A DNA stretch of 41,674 nucleotides from Actinobacteria bacterium OK074 (GCA_001298575.1 LJCV01000314.1:1-41674); one strand, 5' to 3'. Counted from the first letter of the stretch, positions 22,901-30,987 are shown. The notes: generated from the letters alone by a model not told the origin. Translations and numbers: made by a program.

Positions 22901-23038
22901 CGCTTCAGTCGCTGAAGACGGCCCCCCGGCCGGACCTGTAGGCGCCGGAGCGGTCTGCTCGGGGCTGTCCGCGGAAGCGGGACGCTTCCCCGGCGGCTCG
23001 CCCTGGCTGCTCTGCTGCGGCTGCGCCTCGTCGCTCAT
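19955..23038 (-). CDS. Class A penicillin-binding protein (transglycosylase/transpeptidase) with long tails
   Basis: A 1027-residue peptidoglycan synthase. Residues 1-260 form a disordered cytoplasmic tail with two copies of PEETMxIAxxPK (Thr121 and Thr153). A single transmembrane helix spans about 263-284. The GT51 transglycosylase domain has its catalytic Glu338 in VLAAEDRDFY and the GSTITQQYVKNYYL and GYLNTSYFGRNAYGI motifs. The transpeptidase carries Ser619-xx-Lys622 (STFK), Ser686-x-Asn688 (SVN) and Lys814 (KTGTAE), all intact. From about residue 895 the extracellular C-terminus is nearly pure Thr/Gly/Ser/Asp, ending GGRGRRVG. AGGAG lies ten bases before the ATG. Tail phosphorylation by Ser/Thr kinases is inference by analogy with mycobacterial PonA1. 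Confidence 0.95.
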   Translation of the reverse strand: MSDEAQPQQSSQGEPPGKRPASADSPEQTAPAPTGPAGGPSSATEAGEAAGAAEATEEQGKTQEREKEPVGGKDPEGDTFKRPDSGDDAKPGTADSGDARPGSGDAEPSPTGDAKPNPEETMQIAALPKTGKSGNGDNGDKGPKSGAPGPEETMRIAAVPKDAKNPTAAKDTKPSSQAPAAPRVTLPQAPAATGATAAGAAGAAGAATTAATQALGTPTAPTIPTTPETPTTPPTRKERRAAKKAARKAKRKGWRRLVPTWRMLLGAFLLCCLAVIGALAVGYNMVKIPAANAAATKQSNVYLYADGTQLARDGEVNRENVTLAQISKDAQHSVLAAEDRDFYTEPAIDLKAMVRAAWNTASGKGTQSGSTITQQYVKNYYLAQEQTVTRKIKELFISVKLDREKSKNDILEGYLNTSYFGRNAYGIQAAAQAYYGVDATDLTAGQGAYLAALLNAPSEYDVIAHPENKKAALARWNYVLDGMVKEKWLTASARAKITFPEPKQTITSTGMSGQRGYLVQAIKDYLTSNDIIDEDTLARGGYRITTTLEKDKQDAFVKSVNDQVMSKLDKKNRTVDNYVRAGGVSIDPSTGKVIAMYGGIDFTKQYVNNATRRDYQVGSTFKPFVFASAVQNGSETQNGTKITPNTIYDGTDKRPVQGWSGGSYAPENEDQASYGPITVRKATDLSVNAVYAQMAVDVGPSTVKKTAIDLGLPSNTPDLEAYPSIALGTATASVLDMTEAYATIANHGKHGTYTMVSKVTRDGQDDVVKLPDTTVQKQVISRQAADTTTSILQSVVQTGTATAALQAGVPAAGKTGTAEEDQAAWFAGYTPTLATVVSVMGQDPNTGAHKSLYGAMGLARVNGGGAPAQIWAQFTKAALKGTKVPNFSLKLQAGAEQQDSSGTATGAPTTGATTTTGGPTDGGATTGATPTTGGTTDTGGTTDTGGTTTTTGGTTGTTGATTSGTTSTTGSTTTGTTGTTTDGSTSTGTTSSGTTSGTTGTTTDGGTTDGTSSGGTTTFGGRGRRVG

Positions 23039-23310
23039 CTCTGTGCCGGACTCCTGTTTCGCGTCGTACGTTCCGTACGACCCCTACAACCTCTACGACC
23101 TCGTACGCCTTCTGCGTCCCCATTGAAGACTGTCGCACCCCGCGTTCCGTTCCCGGCACGGGGCATCGCTTCGGACTCGCTCGGCCGGACCCCCGCCCGG
23201 GAAAACGCCTGGCACGGCGCCTTGTCCCGGGGCTAGGGTCGTGCGCTTCGGCCCATTCGTGCCCGAATCGCGTCCAACCCGTGCCCGGCACGTTCTCGAA
23301 GGAGGTTCCC

Positions 23311-24111
23311 GTGGGGACAGGGCGGTTGTACGCCGCCGTCGCCGCCGGTGGTTTCAGGCGGCACGCGACCTACCGGACCGCAACCGCGGCGGGGGTCTTC
23401 ACGAACACAGTCTTCGGGTTGATCTTGGCATACGTCTACATGGCTCTGTGGGACGAGCGTCCCCACCTCGGTGGCTACGACCAGTCTCAGGCACTTACCT
23501 ATGTGTGGATCGGCCAGGCCCTGTTGGCGGCGGTGTCCGTCATGGGCGGCGGTTTCGAGACCGAACTCGTCGAGCGGATCCGCACCGGGGACATCGCGAT
23601 CGACCTCTACCGTCCCGTCGACCTCCAGCTGTGGTGGCTGGCCGCCGACGCGGGCCGGGCGCTGTTCCAGCTCCTCGCCCGGGGCGTGATCTGCATGGTG
23701 CCCGGCGCCCTGCTCTTCTCGCTCGCCCTGCCCACCGACCCGGGGACCTGGCTGGCCTTCCTGGTGGCCGTCGCGTTCGCGGTGCTGGTCAGCTTCGCGA
23801 TCCGGTACGTCGTCGCGCTGTGGGCGTTCTGGCTCATGGACGGCACCGGGGCCACCAACGTCTCCTGGATCGTGGCCACGTTCTGCTCGGGCATGGTGCT
23901 GCCGCTGAACGCCTTCCCGGGCGTCTTCGGGGACCTCGTCCGGGCGCTGCCCTGGGCGTCCCTCCTCCAGAGCCCCGCCGACGTCCTCCTCGGCCGCGTC
24001 GACCCCCTGCCCACGTACGCCTTCCAACTCGGCTGGGCGGCGGCCCTGTTGGCCCTCGGCCGGCTGCTCCAGTCGGCGGCGACGCGCAGGGTGGTGGTCC
24101 AGGGTGGCTGA
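23311..24111 (+). CDS. ABC-2 type transporter permease, first of three-gene exporter
   Basis: A 266-residue membrane protein with about six hydrophobic segments, of the uncharacterised ABC-2 permease group that occurs as a permease pair plus ATPase. The GTG at 23311 follows a near-perfect AAGGAGG; a GTG at 23281 has no such signal. Features include the ETELVERIRTGDIAIDLYRPVDLQLWWLA block after helix 2, typical of the group, and WASLLQSPADVLLGR near the end. Its stop overlaps the next gene by eight bases, implying translational coupling. A TAGGGT hexamer at 23234-23239 is a possible -10. The substrate is unknown; drug, peptide or lipid export is typical for the group. Confidence 0.9.
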   Translation: MGTGRLYAAVAAGGFRRHATYRTATAAGVFTNTVFGLILAYVYMALWDERPHLGGYDQSQALTYVWIGQALLAAVSVMGGGFETELVERIRTGDIAIDLYRPVDLQLWWLAADAGRALFQLLARGVICMVPGALLFSLALPTDPGTWLAFLVAVAFAVLVSFAIRYVVALWAFWLMDGTGATNVSWIVATFCSGMVLPLNAFPGVFGDLVRALPWASLLQSPADVLLGRVDPLPTYAFQLGWAAALLALGRLLQSAATRRVVVQGG

Positions 24112-25003
24112 CACGACGGACACGCGCCGGACCCCGGCCCCGGACCGGGACGGCCGCAGGGATGCCCGGGAGGTCCCCGAACTTCCCCCGTACGGGCGGC
24201 TGCGGGAGGGGCTGCGGGCCTACGGCCTCATCAGCGCCATGTGGGTCCGCTCCACGCTCGCCTACCGCGCCTCCTTCGCGCTGACGACGGTGTGCAACCT
24301 GGCCGCGACCGTCCTCGACTTCGTCTCGATCCTGCTGATGTTCTCGCACGTCAGCGTGTTGGGCGGCTACCGCCTGCCGGAGATCGCCTTCCTCTACGGC
24401 GCGTCCTCGATCGCCTTCGGCTTCGCCGACCTGCTGATCGGCTCGATGGACCGGCTCGGGCAGCGGGTGCGCGACGGCACGCTGGACACGCTGCTGGTGC
24501 GGCCCGCGCCCGTGCTCGCCCAGGTCGCCGCGGACCGCTTCGCGCTGCGCCGGATCGGGCGGATCTTCCAGGGCGCGGTCGTCTTCGGATACGGCGTCGT
24601 CGTCCTCGACATCTCCTGGACGCCGCTCAAGCTGCTGCTCGTGCCGGTGATGCTGGCCGGCGGCAGCCTGATCTTCTGCTCGGTGTTCGTGGCGGGCGGG
24701 GCCTTCCAGTTCGTCGCACAGGACGCCTCCGAGGTGCAGAACGCCTTCACCTACGGCGGCCAGACCCTCTTGCAGTACCCGCCGACCCTCTTCGGGGCCG
24801 AGCTGCTGCGCGGGGTGACCTTCGTGCTCCCGCTCGCCTTCGTCAACTGGCTGCCCGCGCTGTACATCCTGGGGCGGCCGTATCCGCTCGGGCTGCCGAC
24901 GTGGGCCGCCTTCACCCCGCCCCTGGTCGCGGCGGGCTGCTGCGCGCTGGCGGGGGCGGCGTGGCGGGCGGGGCTGCGTTCGTACCGAAGCACAGGGAGT
25001 TAG
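24104..25003 (+). CDS. ABC-2 type transporter permease, second subunit
   Basis: A 299-residue permease that should pair with the preceding subunit in the cytoplasmic membrane. After a charged cytoplasmic N-terminus there are about six membrane segments. SSIAFGFADLLIGSMDRLGQRVRDGTLDTLLVRPAPVL mirrors the LVERIRTGDIAIDLYRP block of the first permease, marking them as distant paralogues. The GTG start lies inside the preceding gene. The ATPase gene begins seven bases after its stop. The three genes form one operon. Confidence 0.9.
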   Translation: MADTTDTRRTPAPDRDGRRDAREVPELPPYGRLREGLRAYGLISAMWVRSTLAYRASFALTTVCNLAATVLDFVSILLMFSHVSVLGGYRLPEIAFLYGASSIAFGFADLLIGSMDRLGQRVRDGTLDTLLVRPAPVLAQVAADRFALRRIGRIFQGAVVFGYGVVVLDISWTPLKLLLVPVMLAGGSLIFCSVFVAGGAFQFVAQDASEVQNAFTYGGQTLLQYPPTLFGAELLRGVTFVLPLAFVNWLPALYILGRPYPLGLPTWAAFTPPLVAAGCCALAGAAWRAGLRSYRSTGS

Positions 25004-25009
25004 ACGGAC

Positions 25010-26080
25010 ATGAGTAACGCGGACGGAAACGGTTTCGACGAGAACGGCTTCGTCGACGGCGGCGGTTCTGGCGTCAGCTGTTCCGACGTCAGCGGTTCCG
25101 GCGTCAGCGGTTCCGGTGAAAACGGTTTCATCGAACTCGACCGGGTCGAGAAGGTCTTCGACGTGCGGCGCAGGACCGGGTTCATGCGGCGGGAGCGGCG
25201 GCAGGTGCGGGCGGTCGACTCGATCTCCTTCCGGGTCGCGCGCGGCGAGATGGTCGGCTACATCGGCCCGAACGGCGCCGGGAAGTCCACCACGATCAAG
25301 ATGCTGACCGGCATCCTGACCCCCAGCGGCGGCCGGCTGCGCGTCGCGGGCATCGACCCGGCCCGCGAACGCACCCGGCTCGCGCACCGCATCGGCGTCG
25401 TCTTCGGACAGCGCACGACCTTGTGGTGGGACCTGCCGCTGATCGACTCCTACCGGCTCGCGCACCGCATGTACCGCATCCCGGACGCCCGTTACCGCGA
25501 GAACCTCGACCGCTGCGTCGAACTCCTGGAGCTGGACGCCCTGTTGGAGGTGCCCGTCCGCCAGCTCTCGCTCGGCCAGCGGATGCGCGGCGACATCGCG
25601 GCGGCCCTGCTGCACGACCCCGAGGTGCTCTACCTGGACGAGCCGACGATCGGGCTCGACGTCATCAGCAAGGCCAAAGTCCGGGAGTTCCTGCGGGAGT
25701 TGAACACCGAGCGGGGCACCACGGTGCTGCTCACCACGCACGACCTCCAGGACATCGAGCAACTCTGCTCCCGCGTCATGGTCATCGACCACGGGCGCCT
25801 GATGTACGACGGCCCGCTCACCGGACTGCACGAGGCGGGCGAGAGCGAGCGCACCCTCGTCGTCGACTTCGAACGGGAGTTGGCGCCCGTCGTGGTGCCG
25901 GGCGCGCGGGTGGTCCGCACGGAGGGCCCGCGCCAGTGGCTGGCCTTCCCGGCGGCGGACTCGGCGGCCCCGCTGGTGGCGCGGATCGCGGCGGAGTACC
26001 CGCTGGTGGACCTGTCGGTGCGGGAGCCGGACATCGAGGCGGTGATCGCGAAGATGTACGCGGAACGGGCGTCGGCGTAG
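25010..26080 (+). CDS. ABC exporter ATPase subunit
   Basis: A 356-residue nucleotide-binding subunit for the two upstream permeases. Walker A is GPNGAGKST (from residue 86), the signature is LSLGQRMRGD (from 186) and Walker B is VLYLDEPTIGLD (from 206), followed by the switch His in TTHDLQD. The insertion RRRTGFMRRERRQVRAVD before the first strand and the VVFGQRTTLWWDLP segment after Walker A are typical of the ATPases paired with this permease family. Residues 15-40 are a Gly/Ser/Val repeat (GSGVS, CSDVS, GSGVS) encoded by 15-bp tandem DNA repeats and absent from typical relatives. Confidence 0.94.
   Translation: MSNADGNGFDENGFVDGGGSGVSCSDVSGSGVSGSGENGFIELDRVEKVFDVRRRTGFMRRERRQVRAVDSISFRVARGEMVGYIGPNGAGKSTTIKMLTGILTPSGGRLRVAGIDPARERTRLAHRIGVVFGQRTTLWWDLPLIDSYRLAHRMYRIPDARYRENLDRCVELLELDALLEVPVRQLSLGQRMRGDIAAALLHDPEVLYLDEPTIGLDVISKAKVREFLRELNTERGTTVLLTTHDLQDIEQLCSRVMVIDHGRLMYDGPLTGLHEAGESERTLVVDFERELAPVVVPGARVVRTEGPRQWLAFPAADSAAPLVARIAAEYPLVDLSVREPDIEAVIAKMYAERASA
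25063..25122. repeat. 15-bp tandem repeat inside the ABC ATPase gene
   Basis: Four units related to CGGTTCCGGCGTCAG (25063, 25078, 25093, 25108) encode a GSGVS-type linker at the N-terminus. The period keeps the reading frame. Confidence 0.85.
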
Positions 26081-26111
26081 GGACGCCCAGGTGCCGGGGC
26101 CCGCGCGTCCC
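26080..26111 (+). terminator. Possible terminator of the ABC exporter operon
   Basis: GGGACGC (26080-26086) pairs with GCGTCCC (26105-26111) immediately after the ATPase stop. The loop is long and GC-rich, so the structure is plausible but not strong. Confidence 0.4.
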
Positions 26112-26149
26112 CCGTGGTCCCTCGGACGCGAACCCCGTAGGCTGCTCAT

Positions 26150-26917
26150 ATGACCGACGGAACCCCGGATCCGGATCTGCGCGCCTCCGACGCCGACCGC
26201 GAACGGGTCGCGGAACACCTGCGGGACGCCCTCGCGGAGGGGCGGCTCGACATGGCGGAGTTCGAGGAGCGCCTGGAGACCACCTACCAGGCCCGCACCT
26301 ACGCCGAACTCGCGCCCATCACCCGCGACCTGCCCGTGGCCGGGGTCGTGGCCCCCGTGGTCGACATGACCAAGCACCCGCAGCCGAGCGGGAGTTGGGG
26401 CGGCCGGATCGTCGGCGGCGAGGGCTCGTCCACGTGGGGTGTCGCCGTGCTCTCCGGCTTCCAGCGCAAGGGCCGGTGGACGGTACCGAAGCGGTTCAAC
26501 TCCTTCGCCTTCTGGGGCGGCGGCGAAATAGACCTGCGCGAGGCCGACTTCGCGGACCGCGAGGTCGTCATCAACTGCATCGCCATCATGGGCGGCATGA
26601 ACGTCGTCGTCCCGCCCGGTGTGGAAGTCGTAGTCCGAGGCATAGGCATCATGGGCGGCTTCGACCACAGCCAGGAGGGCGTACCGGGCACCCCCGGCGC
26701 CCCCCGAGTGATCATCACCGGCTTCGCCTTCTGGGGCGGGGTAGGCGTGGACCGCAAGGTGACCCGGGCGGAACGGCAGCGACTGAAGGAGCAACGCCGC
26801 CAGGAAAAGCTGGAACGCCGGGAGGCGAAACGGGAGTTGGAGAACACTCCCGAGGCCGGCGGCGACACTTTCTCGGACTTGCACGAAACGCAGAGGCAGC
26901 GGGACCGGGATTACTGA
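26150..26917 (+). CDS. DUF1707 protein with LiaF-like C-terminal region
   Basis: A 255-residue protein. Residues 9-62 match DUF1707: LRASDADRERVAEHLRDALAEGRLDMAEFEERLETTYQART, a short helical domain common in actinobacteria. The middle has repeated beta-strand motifs (SFAFWGGGEIDLREADF, VVINCIAIMGGMNVVVPPGVEVVVRGIGIMGGF, FAFWGG) resembling the DUF2154/cell-envelope stress domain of LiaF-type proteins. The C-terminus is a charged helix with KEQRRQEKLERREAKRE. There is no membrane segment. A role in envelope-stress sensing is inferred from the LiaF-like part. TAGGCT at 26138-26143 ends six bases before the ATG, suggesting leaderless expression. Confidence 0.88.
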   Translation: MTDGTPDPDLRASDADRERVAEHLRDALAEGRLDMAEFEERLETTYQARTYAELAPITRDLPVAGVVAPVVDMTKHPQPSGSWGGRIVGGEGSSTWGVAVLSGFQRKGRWTVPKRFNSFAFWGGGEIDLREADFADREVVINCIAIMGGMNVVVPPGVEVVVRGIGIMGGFDHSQEGVPGTPGAPRVIITGFAFWGGVGVDRKVTRAERQRLKEQRRQEKLERREAKRELENTPEAGGDTFSDLHETQRQRDRDY

Positions 26918-26949
26918 ACCGGTAAGGCCAGGGAACACCCCGTTTGTAA

Positions 26950-26998
26950 AGGGGCGCGGGGCTGTATCGATGTGCGGCTCCGCCGCGTGGGCGCGAGC
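26950..26998. repeat. Dispersed 49-bp intergenic repeat, copy 2
   Basis: This is the second copy of the element at 742-790 (43 of 49 bases identical, no gaps). It lies 33 bases after the DUF1707 gene, and its left end GGGG pairs with the upstream CCCC (near 26938) to form a hairpin, as in copy 1. Confidence 0.7.
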
Positions 26999-27059
26999 AA
27001 CCACGACGAAGCCGCACCCGCCAACGCACAGGCACCCCCGAGCTATTAGGCGCCCCCGC

Positions 27060-28406
27060 TCACAACTTGGCCGCAGCAGACCCCTTGAGCGACTTCAACG
27101 AAAACGCCTCAGCCATCGCGCGAAACCCCGCATCATTCGGATGCAAGTGATCCCCGGAGTCGAACGACGGCCGCAACCGCAGCGCATCCGACGGATCCCG
27201 CAACGCCGCATCGAAGTCCACGACGGAGTCGAACACCTTCCCCGACCGGATCTCCGTATTGATCGCCTCGCGAACAGACTCCCGCTCGGCGGAGTACTCG
27301 TAATGCCCCCCGAACGGCATCAACGTGGCCCCGATCACCTTCAACCCGTGCGCATGAGCCTCACGCACCAGCTTCCGCAACCCCGCCACGATCGCCGTCG
27401 GATCCCCCTCGGTCCCGGTCGTCGGATGCAGTATGTCGTTGACGCCGAGGTCGATCACGACCACCTTGGCGTTGGTCTGACCGAGCACGTCCCGCTCGAA
27501 CCGCGACAGCCCGCTCGCGTTCTCCGCGGGCCGCCCCAGCCCGTTGGTGAGGACGCGGTTGCCGCTGATCCCCTCGTTGACGACGGTGTACCGCGGCAGG
27601 TTCTGCCCGCTCGCGACGGCCGTGCGCAGCCGTTCGGCGAGGAAGTCGGTCCAGCGGTGGTTCTCGCCCACCGTCGCCGTACGCCCGTCGGTGAGCGAGT
27701 CGCCGAACGCGACGACCGTGCCGTCGGAGTCGTTGCTCATGACGTCGAGCGCGGTGACGTACCGCCAGTAGGCGGTTTCCTCGGTGTACGACGCCGCGCT
27801 CAGGTCCTGCGTGTGGTCGCCCTCGGCGGCGTACGACGTCTGCCGGGCCATCGGGTGGTAGGTGACCGGCCCGGACGCGGTCGGCGAGTAGGTGGTGATC
27901 AGCACGTCGCTGTCGTACGCGATGCTGATGCGCACCGCGTCGCTGACGACGGCCTTGCCCGCGGGGATGACGACGCTGGTGGCGCCGTTGAAGGTGAGCC
28001 GCCGCATGGTGCCGGAGCGGGCGGCGGCGCCGTCGGTCGCGGCGGCGGTGGCGACCGTGGCGCTGGTGATGGTCAGCGGGGCCTGGCCGTAGAGGTTGGA
28101 CAGGGTGACGCGGGCGCTCGTACCGCTGGTGACGGTGTGCACGACGTTGCGGACCGAGTGGCCCGCCATGCCCTTCTCCTCGGTGCCGGGCTCGCCGCCG
28201 ACGGGCGCCGCGGCCCAGGCGCCGACCCAGGTGCCCGTGGAGGCGGGGGCTGCCTGGTTGCGCTGGGCCGTACCGGCGTCGCTGTCGGCGAAGCTCCGGC
28301 TGTCCTTGCCGTCGCCGAGGCCGGCCCCGACGTAGATCGCGGCGGACAACGTCAGGATCAGTGCGCTGAGCGCACCGATGAGGGCACAACCGTGGCGCCT
28401 GGTCAT
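27060..28406 (-). CDS. Secreted or membrane-anchored SGNH/GDSL hydrolase
   Basis: A 448-residue extracytoplasmic hydrolase. After a basic start MTRRHGC there is a hydrophobic segment (residues 8-30) that serves as signal peptide or anchor, then an N-terminal beta region beginning STGTWVGAWAAAPVG. The catalytic domain has block I VVAFGDSLTDG with nucleophile Ser237, block III GVNDILHP with the oxyanion Asn, and block V DHLHPND with Asp419 and His422. It probably de-esterifies lipids or polysaccharides outside the cell. The start at 28406 is chosen for its GAGGAG ribosome-binding site and immediate signal sequence. No linked partner gene is apparent. Confidence 0.93.
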   Translation of the reverse strand: MTRRHGCALIGALSALILTLSAAIYVGAGLGDGKDSRSFADSDAGTAQRNQAAPASTGTWVGAWAAAPVGGEPGTEEKGMAGHSVRNVVHTVTSGTSARVTLSNLYGQAPLTITSATVATAAATDGAAARSGTMRRLTFNGATSVVIPAGKAVVSDAVRISIAYDSDVLITTYSPTASGPVTYHPMARQTSYAAEGDHTQDLSAASYTEETAYWRYVTALDVMSNDSDGTVVAFGDSLTDGRTATVGENHRWTDFLAERLRTAVASGQNLPRYTVVNEGISGNRVLTNGLGRPAENASGLSRFERDVLGQTNAKVVVIDLGVNDILHPTTGTEGDPTAIVAGLRKLVREAHAHGLKVIGATLMPFGGHYEYSAERESVREAINTEIRSGKVFDSVVDFDAALRDPSDALRLRPSFDSGDHLHPNDAGFRAMAEAFSLKSLKGSAAAKL

Positions 28407-28861
28407 GCGGTGGGTGTCTCCTCGGGCGACGGGAGCCCGAGGCTCCGGTGTGATCACCCCATGATGAGCCATGGGGTTGGCTGATCCGGGCAGGACCCCC
28501 GCGGAAACCACTCGGAACCACTCGGAGGAGACCGCGTCCGGTTCCCTCCCGAAAGACGTCGGGAACTCTCGTGGCGTTCCAGGAGTCGGTCATGAAGGGG
28601 CCCAGGAAGGGACAATGTGTGCGGGATCACCGTACGAGCGGGGTGAAACGGAGGGAAATCAGAGGGGAGCGGACAGGGGGCGGAGCGGGAACGGGGAGAG
28701 CCGAACGGGCTAACCGGCGGGCCGTGCGCGCGTCGGCGGCAGCCTCGGCGCGGCGGCTCGATACGGCTCCACGCGGCTCGATACGGCTTGGCGGGGCCTG
28801 GCGCGGCTTGATCCAAACGAGCAAGATCGGCTGAAACCGAACGGCGGAACGGGCGGAGCGG
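28407..28861. other. 455-bp divergent intergenic region with direct repeats
   Basis: This region between the SGNH hydrolase and the DUF445 gene shows no convincing gene. It contains two exact copies of GCGGCTCGATACGGCT (28753-28768 and 28773-28788, 20-bp period), with a looser third copy just to the right. The repeats lie 75-110 bp before the DUF445 start and could be operator sites or chance low-complexity sequence. Confidence 0.55.
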
Positions 28862-30259
28862 ATGGAACGGGAACCCACGAGAACGGGACGGCGGTCCGGG
28901 GAACGGGAGGGGGAGCGGGAGGGGGCGCGGGAGGGCGACCGGGCGGAGGCGCCCGAGGTCGCTCAGAGGGCTGGGGGGTCCGTCCCCGGCCGCGCCATGA
29001 CCGCCTTCGGCCCCGCCGACCTGGAGCGCCGGCGCGGCGTCCGGCGGATGAAGGCGACCGCGGCCGGCCTGCTGCTCTTCGTCGCCGTCGTGTACGTCCT
29101 CGCCAAGTGGGCCGCGCACGAGGGCGCAGGCCCCTGGGCGGGTTACGTGGCCGCCGCGGCCGAGGCGGGCATGGTGGGCGCGCTCGCGGACTGGTTCGCC
29201 GTCACCGCCCTGTTCCGCCGCCCGCTCGGCCTGCCCATCCCGCACACCGCGATCATCCCCACCAAGAAGGACCAACTGGGCATCTCCCTGGGCGAGTTCG
29301 TCGGCGAGAACTTCCTCTCCCAGGACGTCGTACGACAGCGCCTGCGCGCCGTGGGCATCGGCAGCCGGCTCGGCGCGTGGCTGGCCGAACCGGAACACGC
29401 CGACCGGGTGACCGCGGAACTGGCCACCGCGCTGCGCGGCGCCCTGACCGTGCTGCGCGACTCGGACGTCCAGGCGGTCGTCGGCGAGGCGATCACCCGG
29501 CGGGCCGACGCCCAGGAGATCGCGCCCGGCATCGGGAAGATGCTGGAGAAGATCGTCGCGGACGGCGGCCACAAACGCGCCGTCGACCTGGTCTGCGCCC
29601 GCGCCGCCGACTGGCTCGACCTCCACGGCGACCAGGTCATGGGCGCCGTCCAGGGCGGCGCCCCCGGCTGGACCCCCCGTTTCGTGGACAAGCGGGTCGG
29701 CGAGCGCGTCTACAAGGAACTGCTCCGCTTCGTCACCGAGATGCGCGACATGCCCGCCCACCCGGCCCGCGGCGCCCTCGACCGCTTCCTCACCGACTTC
29801 GCCTCCGACCTCCAGTCCGACACCGACACCCGCGCGCGCGTGGAGCGCCTCAAGGGCGAGGTCCTCGGCCGCGGCGAGGTCCAGGACCTCATCGCCTCCG
29901 CCTGGACGGCCGTCCGGTCGATGATCGTGTCGGCCGCCGAGGACGAGCGCAGCGAACTGCGGGTACGGGTGCGGGCCGCGCTGCTGTCGCTGGGCGCCCG
30001 CATGGCCGTCGAACCGAAGCTCCAGGACAAGGTCGACGGCTGGGTGGAGGACGCGGCGGTGTACGTCGTGACGACCTACCGGCGCGAGATCACCTCGCTC
30101 ATCACGGACACGGTCGCGGGCTGGGACGCCGACCACACGACCCGCAAGATCGAGGCCCACATCGGCCGTGACCTCCAGTTCATCCGGATCAACGGCACGG
30201 TCGTCGGCTCGTTGGCGGGGCTGGTGATCTATGCGGTGTCGCGGGCGGTGGGGGCGTAG
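28862..30259 (+). CDS. DUF445 family membrane protein
   Basis: A protein of up to 465 residues. Residues 1-45 are low-complexity Glu/Arg/Gly (GEREGEREGAREGD). The family region starts near MTAFGPADLERRRGVRRMKATAAGLLLFVAVVYVLAKW. The diagnostic AAEAGMVGALADWFAVTALFRRPLGLPIPHTAIIPTKKDQLG block follows, then long amphipathic helices and a C-terminal anchor NGTVVGSLAGLVIYAVS. The protein is membrane-bound at both ends with a large helical domain between; function is unknown. The start is uncertain: ATG 28862 has GGCGGAG close upstream, while ATG 28997 would remove the low-complexity leader but lacks a ribosome-binding site. Confidence 0.88.
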   Translation: MEREPTRTGRRSGEREGEREGAREGDRAEAPEVAQRAGGSVPGRAMTAFGPADLERRRGVRRMKATAAGLLLFVAVVYVLAKWAAHEGAGPWAGYVAAAAEAGMVGALADWFAVTALFRRPLGLPIPHTAIIPTKKDQLGISLGEFVGENFLSQDVVRQRLRAVGIGSRLGAWLAEPEHADRVTAELATALRGALTVLRDSDVQAVVGEAITRRADAQEIAPGIGKMLEKIVADGGHKRAVDLVCARAADWLDLHGDQVMGAVQGGAPGWTPRFVDKRVGERVYKELLRFVTEMRDMPAHPARGALDRFLTDFASDLQSDTDTRARVERLKGEVLGRGEVQDLIASAWTAVRSMIVSAAEDERSELRVRVRAALLSLGARMAVEPKLQDKVDGWVEDAAVYVVTTYRREITSLITDTVAGWDADHTTRKIEAHIGRDLQFIRINGTVVGSLAGLVIYAVSRAVGA

Positions 30260-30308
30260 TGGGGGTTGCCGGGGATTTTCGGGGTTTTTCGGGGGCTTGC
30301 CCCGGCCG

Positions 30309-30369
30309 GTACCCGTAAGGGCAGCCGCGCTCACGGGTACGTAAGTACGACGATTGAGTACGCGTACTC
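30309..30369. promoter_or_regulatory. Cluster of dyads upstream of a small membrane protein
   Basis: GTACCCGT (30309-30316) and ACGGGTAC (30333-30340) form an 8-bp inverted repeat that may end the DUF445 transcript. A perfect 14-bp palindrome, GAGTACGCGTACTC (30356-30369), lies 37 bases before the ATG at 30406. Its centre GTACGCGTAC recurs at 30967-30976 just past the same gene. Confidence 0.5.
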
Positions 30370-30405
30370 TGCTCGGCCGCCGCCGCGGACGGAATGCTCG
30401 TCCTC

Positions 30406-30900
30406 ATGACGGAGAACAAGAACGAGACGATCGCCGCCGGCGGCAAGCCGAACGGCCGCCTGCTGAGCCCGCTGAGCACCCGCCCCGTCGCCGAGCGGTG
30501 GGCGGTCCGGCTGCTGACCGCCGCGCTGGCGGCGGGCGCGTACCTGCTCTTCCTCCCCTGGGACCTGCGCAACCGGGTCGAGACCCCGGGCTCGATCACC
30601 GAGACGACGCCGGTGACGTTCGCCGGAGTCGCGGGCCTCGTGGTGGTCATGCTGCTGCTGGCCGGGTACCTCGGCCTGCGGGACGGCCTCGTCACACCGC
30701 TGCTCGCGGTCGCCGGACCGCCCGCGGTCCTGCTGCTGGCGTCCTTCCGGAGCCACTCGGGGGACGACGGCTCGCTCTGGATCCCGGCGTGGGCGTTCTT
30801 CGCGGTAGTGATGGGCGCGGGCGCCATGGTCGCCGCGGCCGCGGCGCGCGGGTTCCGGGTCGAGGGCCCGGACGAGGCACTGAACCTGGCAGCCCACTGA
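30406..30900 (+). CDS. Integral membrane protein, unknown function
   Basis: I do not recognise a family. The 164-residue protein has four hydrophobic segments: AALAAGAYLLFLPW, FAGVAGLVVVMLLLAGYLGL, VTPLLAVAGPPAVLLLASF and IPAWAFFAVVMGAGAMVAAAAA. A short charged N-terminus precedes them and the tail is EGPDEALNLAAH. The ATG at 30406 is preferred; an in-frame ATG at 30394 is possible, and neither has a clear ribosome-binding site. Palindromes sharing GTACGCGTAC flank it, hinting at dedicated regulation. It converges on the MarR gene. Confidence 0.8.
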   Translation: MTENKNETIAAGGKPNGRLLSPLSTRPVAERWAVRLLTAALAAGAYLLFLPWDLRNRVETPGSITETTPVTFAGVAGLVVVMLLLAGYLGLRDGLVTPLLAVAGPPAVLLLASFRSHSGDDGSLWIPAWAFFAVVMGAGAMVAAAAARGFRVEGPDEALNLAAH

Positions 30901-30987
30901 CCCCGCCACCCCGGGGTGGTCAGGCCCCGGTGGTGGACCTCGGCCGGACGATCATCAGTACGGTCCGTACGCGTACCGGAGGGCGTT

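Noticed and set aside
30901..30987. CCACCCCGGGGTGG palindrome (30906-30919) as a strong terminator
   Set aside because: As a hairpin it leaves only a 5-bp stem with a four-base loop, too weak to call with confidence despite lying between convergent genes.
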